Source of the DNA: Flavobacterium aquidurense
Lineage (GTDB): Bacteria > Bacteroidota > Bacteroidia > Flavobacteriales > Flavobacteriaceae
Direction of reading: 5' to 3'
Length of the DNA stretch: 35,305 bases
Assembly: GCF_001404985.1 (NCBI RefSeq)
Contig: NZ_JRLF01000016.1
Coordinates: forward strand, 1 to 35,305
Shown here: positions 25,893-35,305 of the stretch, one piece after another
How positions within the stretch are numbered: the first letter of the stretch is position 1
How the letters are laid out: each line of letters starts with the position of its first letter
Notes under the pieces: generated by a model
Databases searched by the model: none
The model's input: the letters and a program-made list of their open reading frames with translations, nothing else
What the model was told of the DNA's origin: nothing
Position numbers and translations under genes: made by a program

Positions 25893-26738
25893 CTAAAAGC
25901 TCAATTTTTTTTGATCATATTTTGGCGTAACTCCATACTTTAATTTATAAGCCTGAATAAAGCTTGATAAATTTTCATAACCAGCTTCGAAATATATTTC
26001 AGATGCATTTTTTTGTTCCTGTTGAAGTAAATAGTGTGCAAATTCGAGTCTTTTATTCTGAAACCATTTAATAGGTGATTCTGAATAATGTTTTTCAAAT
26101 TCTCTTTTAAAAGTAGACACGCTCATATTACATAAAAAAGCCAATTCTTTTAATGTCAATTTATTAAGATGACTATTTTCGATAATCTGAATGAACTTTT
26201 GCGTAGCATTATCGCTATTTAAAGCTAAAGAATAAAGAAATTCAGTTCCGTACTTTTCTATCAAATAAAGCATTATTTCTTCGAATTTAACTTCCAGGAT
26301 TTTCTTTTGAAGGTCTTTTGAAAGTTTTGAGATATCGACCAAACTGTGTACAAAACGCGTTAAAAATTCATCATACTCAAAAGCATAAACAGATTTATAA
26401 GTTGTTGATTCGACATTGTTCCATTCCATTTTTCGAATAAATCGTGATACAATTTCATTAGAAAAAAACAATAATACACTTCTGTAATTTGAAACATTTG
26501 AAAGTTTTTCTGTCATCAAACAATTGCCGGATTTCATTACCAGAAATTTAGAATCATCAATCGCCAAAGCAGCATTATCAAAAACAACTTCCTTTGTTCC
26601 TTCAATAAGAAAACTAAATATATTTTGATTTAAAATGATTTGTTGTTTTGATATTCCTTTGGAACTGCTGTAATCAAAAACCTGAACAAGTTGTGAATTT
26701 TCCAGATTTAAATCATCTGGAATTATGATAGTATTCAT
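25893..26738 (-). CDS. AraC-family transcriptional regulator
   Basis: A 281-residue protein. The C-terminal ~88 residues carry the paired helix-turn-helix: LTLKELAFLCNMSVSTFKREFEKHY, then NASEIYFEAGYENLSSFIQAYKLKYGVTP, the AraC/XylS signature. The N-terminal ~190 residues look like a cupin-type sensing domain (FSFLIEGTKEVVFDNAALAI, FLVMKSGNCLM). It starts 4 bp after the stop of the LacI-family gene, so the two are one transcript. The effector cannot be read from sequence. It may control the adjacent PEBP gene or the xylan locus. Confidence 0.92.
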   Translation of the reverse strand: MNTIIIPDDLNLENSQLVQVFDYSSSKGISKQQIILNQNIFSFLIEGTKEVVFDNAALAIDDSKFLVMKSGNCLMTEKLSNVSNYRSVLLFFSNEIVSRFIRKMEWNNVESTTYKSVYAFEYDEFLTRFVHSLVDISKLSKDLQKKILEVKFEEIMLYLIEKYGTEFLYSLALNSDNATQKFIQIIENSHLNKLTLKELAFLCNMSVSTFKREFEKHYSESPIKWFQNKRLEFAHYLLQQEQKNASEIYFEAGYENLSSFIQAYKLKYGVTPKYDQKKLSF

Positions 26739-26742
26739 GGTA

Positions 26743-27798
26743 TTATTTGGATGCTGTTTCTAAAGATTTTTTTCTGTCAGAAGATTCTCTGGCAAGTACT
26801 TCTGTATTTAAAAACGTAATTTCTTTTGCATCATCGCTTTTTTGTGATTTCAAATTTTTGATGATTATTTCAGCAGCAGCTTTTCCCATTTTTTCAGCAG
26901 GATGTGTAATTGTAGAAATATTAGGATCGATTATTTGAGAAATTGGGTCGTTATTAAAACCAATAATAGCTATTTCATCCGGAACTTTTATTCCTCTTTT
27001 TTTAGCTGTCTGAACTGCACTAACTGCAATAATATCTCCAGGTGCAAAAAGCCCATCCGGAATTGGATCTAAATCAAACAATTGATTGCTGGCCTTTACG
27101 CCTTCTTCATAAGTAACTGATTTTAAATTAATGATTAATTCTTCATCAATTGGTAAATTATGATCTTTTAAGGCTTCAATATACCCTCTTTTTCTTTCGT
27201 TATAAAGATTTCCAAATTCGGATCCCGCAGTTAAATGCGCAATACGAATACAGCCTTGTTCTATAAGGTGTTTTGTTGCCTTATAACCAGCAGTGTAATT
27301 ATCAATAACCACTCTAAAAGTATTATAATCCTTAGGAACCCTGTCTACAAATACAAGCGGAATATTATTATTCGAGAATTGCTGAAAATGTGCAGTATCT
27401 CTGGTTTCCATAGCCAATGAACAAATAACGCCACTTACCCGATTGCTATACAATGATTTAGCCATATTAACCTCTTCATAATAAGAATCATGTGATTGCA
27501 TAATAATTACAGTATAATCAGATTTTTGAGCTGTAATTTCGATACCGCTAATTAGCGAAGAGAGAAAAGGTTGTGTAACTGTGGGAATTAAAACACCAAT
27601 AGTCCTGGTTTTATTTCCGCGCAAACCCGCCGCTAAAGTATTGGGAACAAAACCCATTTCTTCAGCTGTTTTTTTTACTTTTTTAATCGTTTTATCACTT
27701 ATAGTGTGATGATCCTTTAAAGCACGCGAAATAGTTGACGTAGCAAGATTTAGTCTTTCAGCAATGTCGTAAATCGTTACATGTTTATTTTCTTCCAT
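26743..27798 (-). CDS. LacI-family transcriptional regulator, candidate repressor of the xylan locus
   Basis: A 351-residue protein with a canonical LacI DNA-binding head. The helix-turn-helix is VTIYDIAERLNLATSTISRAL (7-27) and the hinge helix is PNTLAAGLRGNKT (52-64), with Leu59 at the position of LacI Leu56, which intercalates at a central CpG. Residues 66-340 form the sugar-binding domain (TIGVLIPTVTQPFLSSLISG, VFVDRVP, DGLFAPGDIIAVSAVQTAKKRGIKVPDEIAIIGFNND). Five copies of a CG-centred 12-bp palindrome precede susC, the symporter and GH67, so this protein is the likely binder. Xylo-oligomer, aldouronate or uronate-derived effectors are possible. It is upstream of and coupled to the AraC gene. 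Confidence 0.94.
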   Translation of the reverse strand: MEENKHVTIYDIAERLNLATSTISRALKDHHTISDKTIKKVKKTAEEMGFVPNTLAAGLRGNKTRTIGVLIPTVTQPFLSSLISGIEITAQKSDYTVIIMQSHDSYYEEVNMAKSLYSNRVSGVICSLAMETRDTAHFQQFSNNNIPLVFVDRVPKDYNTFRVVIDNYTAGYKATKHLIEQGCIRIAHLTAGSEFGNLYNERKRGYIEALKDHNLPIDEELIINLKSVTYEEGVKASNQLFDLDPIPDGLFAPGDIIAVSAVQTAKKRGIKVPDEIAIIGFNNDPISQIIDPNISTITHPAEKMGKAAAEIIIKNLKSQKSDDAKEITFLNTEVLARESSDRKKSLETASK

Positions 27799-27880
27799 GA
27801 AATAAATGATATGAGATGTAAATATAAACTATTTTATGACAAGATAATATTTCGGAAAAAAGCGGTTTTTAAATAATCTT

Positions 27881-28318
27881 TTATTTGTCTTTTTTATCTT
27901 TTAAGATTTTACCCTCTTTGGTAAATTCCAAATCAATATTGTTTGTTAAATCAACATCAAGATCCTTGTGACCATAGTCGATATGGGTTATTTTTTCATT
28001 CGGATGATTTTTTGCCACATAATCTTTTACAGATGAAGGAATGAATGCGGTAGGAATCGGTTTTTTACCTCCATCTACTTCACGATATGTGCCGTCTTTC
28101 CAGAATTCTACTTCTGTTCCATCTTTAAGTTTTACTTCATAGCCTTTCTCACCGTGCTCCGCATCTTTTTTTACAATGTCTACGGATGTATAACTAAAAT
28201 GTTTCTTTAAAAAATCCTGTGCTGATTTTGGTAGTTCATTTATTTCAATTTTTTTCTGCGCATTAACTGATGTTGTAAAACCAAGTAATAATACCGCAAT
28301 TAAAATTATATTTTTCAT
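27881..28318 (-). CDS. PepSY-like (DUF2874-type) periplasmic protein
   Basis: A 145-residue protein with a signal peptide (about 1-20, ending SVNA). Two similar halves follow. Each has an ELPKSAQDFLKKHF- or FIPSSVKDYVAKNHP-like helix, then IxxIDYxxKDxxVxL- or VDIVKKDxxxxxxGYEVKL-like strands, and then xxExFxKDG or LEFTKEGK. This is the PepSY-like repeat found widely in small exported Bacteroidota proteins of unknown role. Its promoter region diverges from the hydrolase gene on the plus strand. It ends 82 bp before the LacI gene with no clear terminator between. No link to xylan can be shown. Confidence 0.85.
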   Translation of the reverse strand: MKNIILIAVLLLGFTTSVNAQKKIEINELPKSAQDFLKKHFSYTSVDIVKKDAEHGEKGYEVKLKDGTEVEFWKDGTYREVDGGKKPIPTAFIPSSVKDYVAKNHPNEKITHIDYGHKDLDVDLTNNIDLEFTKEGKILKDKKDK

Positions 28319-28609
28319 GATTTTAATTTTTAAATTAGTAATTTTCTTTCACTAAATTACAACAAGCGAAAATACATTCAAATCAATTTAAGAAACCTTT
28401 ATTATTTTTCAAGAGAGCTAATTACATTGTAACTCATTATAATTTAAAAAGTTATAACAAAAACTATCATTTTAAAAGTAAAAAATGCCAATGACTTCAC
28501 ACGGAATATTTTCTAGTTAACAATTATGATCTTAATATTCTTTACTCATATATTTTTTCAACAGACATAAAAAATTAAACTAAATAATTTAATAACTCAA
28601 AATGTAATT
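28319..28609. other. Divergent intergenic region
   Basis: An AT-rich spacer of 291 bp between the minus-strand PepSY-like gene and the plus-strand hydrolase gene. It must hold both promoters, but only near-matches to TAnnTTTG are visible and none has a convincing -33 partner. No operator copy, RNA or small gene was seen. Confidence 0.5.
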
Positions 28610-29629
28610 ATGCGCTTTATCACTTTCTTTGCAACAATTTTACTTTTTACATCTTGTAAAAACGACTCTAAATCAAATATTCTTTCTGATTATTTCACTT
28701 ATAATAAAGAAAACAATATAGAAACAGCAGGAGTTCGATTAATTCCGATAAAAACTCCAGTAGGAGAATTTAAAGTCTGGACAAAACGTTTTGGGAATAA
28801 TCCCAAAATAAAAATACTATTACTACATGGAGGTCCAGCAATGACTCACGAGTATATGGAATGTTTTGAAACATTCTTTCAACGCGAAGGATTTGAATTT
28901 TATGAATACGACCAATTAGGTTCTTACTATAGCGATCAGCCTAAAGACAGCAGTTTATGGACAACGGAACGTTTTGTAGATGAAGTCGAACAAGTCCGCA
29001 AAGCTATTAATGCAGATAAAAACAATTTTTATGTTCTGGGGAACTCTTGGGGAGGAATTTTGGCTATGGAATATGCGCTAAAATATCAACAAAACATGAA
29101 AGGCTTATTGATTTCAAATATGATGGCAAGCGCACCGGATTATGGAAAATATGCAGATGAAGTGTTAGCAAAACAAATGAAACCTGAAGTTTTAGCAGAA
29201 ATCAGAGCTCTTGAAGTAAAAAAAGACTTTAGTAATCCCCGTTATATGGAATTACTCATTCCAAATTATTATCAACAGCATTTATGTCGATTAAAAGAAT
29301 GGCCAGATGGATTAAATCGTGCCAGCAAGCATATCAACAATGAGATTTATACCATAATGCAAGGACCAAGCGAATTTGGCATTAGCGGTCGCTTAGCCAA
29401 GTGGGATATTAAAAAACGTTTACATGAAATTAATGTCCCAACGTTAATGATTGGTGCCAAATATGACACAATGGATCCAAAAGCAATGGAAGAACAAAGT
29501 AAATTAGTTCAAAAAGGTCGTTATTTATATTGTCCAAATGGAAGTCATTTAGCCATGTGGGATGACCAGAAAGTTTTTATGAATGGTGTAATTACTTTCA
29601 TAAAAGATGTTGATGAAGAAAAAATTTAA
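28610..29629 (+). CDS. Proline-iminopeptidase-type alpha/beta hydrolase, lipoprotein
   Basis: A 339-residue protein with lipobox LFTSC (Cys16), hence anchored in a membrane facing the periplasm or surface. The fold is alpha/beta hydrolase: oxyanion motif HGGP (73-76), nucleophile Ser146 in GNSWGG, Asp286 in GAKYDTMDP, and His313 in NGSHLAMW. The HGGP start and the YEYDQLGSYYSDQP stretch identify the proline iminopeptidase (peptidase S33) subfamily, which removes N-terminal proline or related residues from short peptides. The exact substrate is unknown; lipoprotein members are common in Flavobacteriaceae. It is the only plus-strand protein gene in the window and converges on the rRNA operon, with a shared hairpin terminator between. 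Confidence 0.9.
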   Translation: MRFITFFATILLFTSCKNDSKSNILSDYFTYNKENNIETAGVRLIPIKTPVGEFKVWTKRFGNNPKIKILLLHGGPAMTHEYMECFETFFQREGFEFYEYDQLGSYYSDQPKDSSLWTTERFVDEVEQVRKAINADKNNFYVLGNSWGGILAMEYALKYQQNMKGLLISNMMASAPDYGKYADEVLAKQMKPEVLAEIRALEVKKDFSNPRYMELLIPNYYQQHLCRLKEWPDGLNRASKHINNEIYTIMQGPSEFGISGRLAKWDIKKRLHEINVPTLMIGAKYDTMDPKAMEEQSKLVQKGRYLYCPNGSHLAMWDDQKVFMNGVITFIKDVDEEKI

Positions 29630-29843
29630 ATACTTTAATAGAAAAGAAGTAAAAATATGATTTAAAAGTCTGGCTATCCTCTGAATTTTCTCCAAAAAAT
29701 TTTAGAAGCATTACTGGATATTTAGTTTAGAAAAAGAATACTACTTCTATCTCTAACGCAATCGAACGTTAATTTTGAGCTTTTTTTTTGTAGTATTTAA
29801 ATTACTGCTAAGTAAAATAAAAATATTTCGCTTTAAGTCAAAA

Positions 29844-29878
29844 AAAAACTTTAATTAGCATAGCCAATTAAAGTTTTT
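29844..29878. terminator. Bidirectional terminator between the hydrolase and the rRNA operon
   Basis: The arms AAAAACTTTAATT (29844-29856) and AATTAAAGTTTTT (29866-29878) form a perfect 13-bp stem with a 9-nt loop. A/T runs at both ends let it serve either strand. On the minus strand it begins 3 nt after tRNA-Leu, closing the rRNA-tRNA transcript. Confidence 0.85.
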
Positions 29879-29880
29879 AG

Positions 29881-29966
29881 TACTCAGAGCGGGACTTGAA
29901 CCCGCACGAACATTGCTGTTCACTGGATTTTAAGTCCAGCGTGTCTACCAATTTCACCATCCGAGC
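29881..29966 (-). tRNA. tRNA-Leu (TAA)
   Basis: 86 nt on the minus strand. The acceptor GCTCGGA pairs with TCTGAGT including G-U pairs, with discriminator A. The anticodon stem CTGGA/TCCAG closes loop CTTAAAA, anticodon TAA. The long variable arm is typical of tRNA-Leu. CCA is not encoded. It is the last gene of the rRNA operon. Confidence 0.95.
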
Positions 29967-29972
29967 ATTATG

Positions 29973-30045
29973 TGGTACCTCCAGGGATCGAACCAGGGAC
30001 ACATGGATTTTCAGTCCATTGCTCTACCATCTGAGCTAAGGTACC
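29973..30045 (-). tRNA. tRNA-Phe (GAA)
   Basis: 73 nt on the minus strand. The acceptor GGTACCT pairs perfectly with AGGTACC, with discriminator A. The anticodon stem ATGGA/TCCAT closes loop CTGAAAA, anticodon GAA. The T arm is GGTTCGATCC. It lies between 5S rRNA and tRNA-Leu. Confidence 0.95.
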
Positions 30046-30120
30046 TTATTTACTTAAGCTAATAAGTAAAATTTTGAATAAAAAACCCTGATTCTTTCGA
30101 AACAGGGTTTTAAAAAGAAA

Positions 30121-30223
30121 GGCGACGACATACTCTCCCACATAACTGCAGTACCATCTGCGCAGGCGGGCTTAACTACTCTGTTCGGGATGGGAAGAGG
30201 TGAGCCCCGCCGCAATAACCACC
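30121..30223 (-). rRNA. rrf: 5S ribosomal RNA
   Basis: The minus strand reads GGTGGTTATTGCGGCGGGG at the 5' side and ...GAGAGTATGTCGTCGCC at the 3' side, which pair as helix I with wobble pairs. The internal CCCATCCCGAACAGAG is the universal 5S core. Ends are approximate by a few bases. Confidence 0.93.
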
Positions 30224-30282
30224 TTAAGGTCGTTTTTGCAATGGGTAACCAGATTAACTGATCAACATTACATAATATCTTA

Positions 30283-30302
30283 ACATACTGAGATAAAGAA
30301 AA
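30283..30302 (-). other. 3' strand of the predicted 23S precursor processing stem
   Basis: ACATACTGAGATAAAGAAAA on the plus strand is nearly the reverse complement of 33341-33359, about 3 kb away on the other side of 23S. There is one G-U pair and a single-base bulge. Such flanking stems are cut by RNase III in rRNA maturation. Confidence 0.6.
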
Positions 30303-30333
30303 GTATTTTTATTTATTATTTTTAGAAAGTTTC

Positions 30334-30359
30334 TTCTCCCCGATTTGCATCGGGGAGAA
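30334..30359 (-). other. Perfect hairpin with GCAA tetraloop in the 23S-5S spacer
   Basis: On the transcribed strand an 11-bp stem (TTCTCCCCGAT with ATCGGGGAGAA) is closed by GCAA, a GNRA tetraloop. It lies immediately after the 23S 3' end and is likely a structured processing element in the precursor rather than a terminator, since 5S and tRNAs follow. Confidence 0.7.
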
Positions 30360-30365
30360 AAGGGT

Positions 30366-33253
<2,888 letters not shown>

Positions 33254-33340
33254 AATCATAAAATCAATTATGACCGTTTTTTTTTGTCTTTTATTATTTG
33301 TATTACTACTATAACAAAAAACGCTTTCTACTTTTTATTA

Positions 33341-33359
33341 TTTTCTTATCTCAATATGT
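33341..33359 (-). other. 5' strand of the predicted 23S precursor processing stem
   Basis: TTTTCTTATCTCAATATGT on the plus strand pairs with 30283-30302 across the whole 23S gene. It lies about 90 bp upstream of the mature 23S 5' end in the tRNA-Ala-23S spacer. Confidence 0.6.
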
Positions 33360-33396
33360 CAATGAACTTTTATTTACTATATTTATAGTAAATCAG

Positions 33397-33470
33397 TGGA
33401 GAATAACGGAGTCGAACCGTTGACCTCCTGCGTGCAAGGCAGGCGCTCTAGCCAGCTGAGCTAATCCCCC
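33397..33470 (-). tRNA. tRNA-Ala (TGC)
   Basis: 74 nt on the minus strand. The acceptor GGGGGAT pairs with ATTCTCC (two G-U pairs). The anticodon stem CCTGC/GCAGG closes loop CTTGCAC, anticodon TGC. The T arm contains GGTTCGACTCC. It sits in the 16S-23S spacer, as usual. Confidence 0.96.
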
Positions 33471-33577
33471 ATTTCTTAAATCTTAGATTATAGAATTCAG
33501 ATTTTAGATTTCTAATTCTTCTCTAATTTCTTTGGTGAATTCCAACTTCCAGAATTTCCTTTTTTTAAGTTAAATAG

Positions 33578-33651
33578 TAGTCCCGGGCAGACTCGAACTG
33601 CCGACCCCTACATTATCAGTGTAGTACTCTAACCAGCTGAGCTACGAGACT
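33578..33651 (-). tRNA. tRNA-Ile (GAT)
   Basis: 74 nt on the minus strand. The acceptor AGTCTCG pairs with CGGGACT (one G-U pair). The anticodon stem CTACA/TGTAG closes loop CTGATAA, anticodon GAT. It lies between 16S and tRNA-Ala in the rRNA operon. Confidence 0.96.
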
Positions 33652-33773
33652 CTGTTTTACTTAAAATTTATTATTTGAACTAACAGCAAGAGTAAAATAG
33701 CCTTAAAATTATAATCCCATAAAGCTTCTTCTTTTTTCCCCAGCGTGTGTTTCCACTAACACTCAGGGCTCTA

Positions 33774-35288
<1,515 letters not shown>

Positions 35289-35305
35289 ATATTGTTGATC
35301 TTAAT

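Noticed and set aside
29757..29772. ACGCAATCGAACGTTA, resembling the LacI-type palindrome
   Set aside because: Only the left half matches; the right half is AACGT rather than GGTTGC, and it is not upstream of a xylan gene.

Overview
The window looks like chromosome of a Flavobacterium-type bacterium (Bacteroidota, Flavobacteriaceae). This rests on the low GC of the coding and spacer DNA, a SusC/SusD pair, Bacteroidota-style promoter boxes (TTG...TAnnTTTG), the absence of Shine-Dalgarno-like leaders, the gene content, and an rRNA operon ordered 16S-tRNA-Ile-tRNA-Ala-23S-5S. The genus is inferred, not proven.

Positions 1 to about 25,000 form one polysaccharide utilisation locus for glucurono(arabino)xylan, with every gene on the minus strand, so transcription runs from high to low coordinates. 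In that order it holds: GH67 alpha-glucuronidase, an SDR oxidoreductase (probable fructuronate reductase), UxuA mannonate dehydratase, GH115 alpha-glucuronidase, GH10 xylanase lipoprotein, a GPH-family sugar:cation symporter, GH43 beta-xylosidase/arabinofuranosidase, a NUDIX-fold regulator, a GntR-family XylR-type regulator, xylulokinase (xylB), xylose isomerase (xylA), SusC transporter, SusD binding lipoprotein, a GH35-type beta-galactosidase, and a sialate-O-acetylesterase-family esterase cut by the window edge. The inferred route is as follows. GH10 cuts xylan at the cell surface and SusCD imports the oligomers. GH115, GH67, the esterase and GH35 strip side groups in the periplasm. The symporter takes xylo-oligomers into the cytoplasm, GH43 releases xylose, and XylA/XylB send it to the pentose phosphate pathway. 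The SDR and UxuA process the released uronic acid. Uronate isomerase, KDG kinase and KDG aldolase are not in the window.

Positions 25,267-28,318 hold a PEBP-like secreted protein, an AraC-family regulator 4 bp after a LacI-family regulator, and a PepSY-like periplasmic protein. A 12-bp palindrome with a central CG, (G/A)CAAtCGgTTG(C/T), occurs five times: two before susC, two before the symporter, one before GH67. It overlaps or flanks recognisable TAnnTTTG promoters. It is the shape expected for a LacI-family operator, and the LacI gene next door is the obvious candidate, so the locus appears to be a local LacI regulon rather than one run by a hybrid two-component sensor or ECF sigma/anti-sigma pair, which are absent here.

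At 28,610-29,629 a plus-strand lipoprotein alpha/beta hydrolase of the proline-iminopeptidase type converges on a complete minus-strand rRNA operon (29,881-35,288): 16S, tRNA-Ile(GAT), tRNA-Ala(TGC), 23S, 5S, tRNA-Phe(GAA), tRNA-Leu(TAA). A bidirectional hairpin terminator lies between them. Short open frames on the plus strand inside the rRNA genes are not treated as genes.
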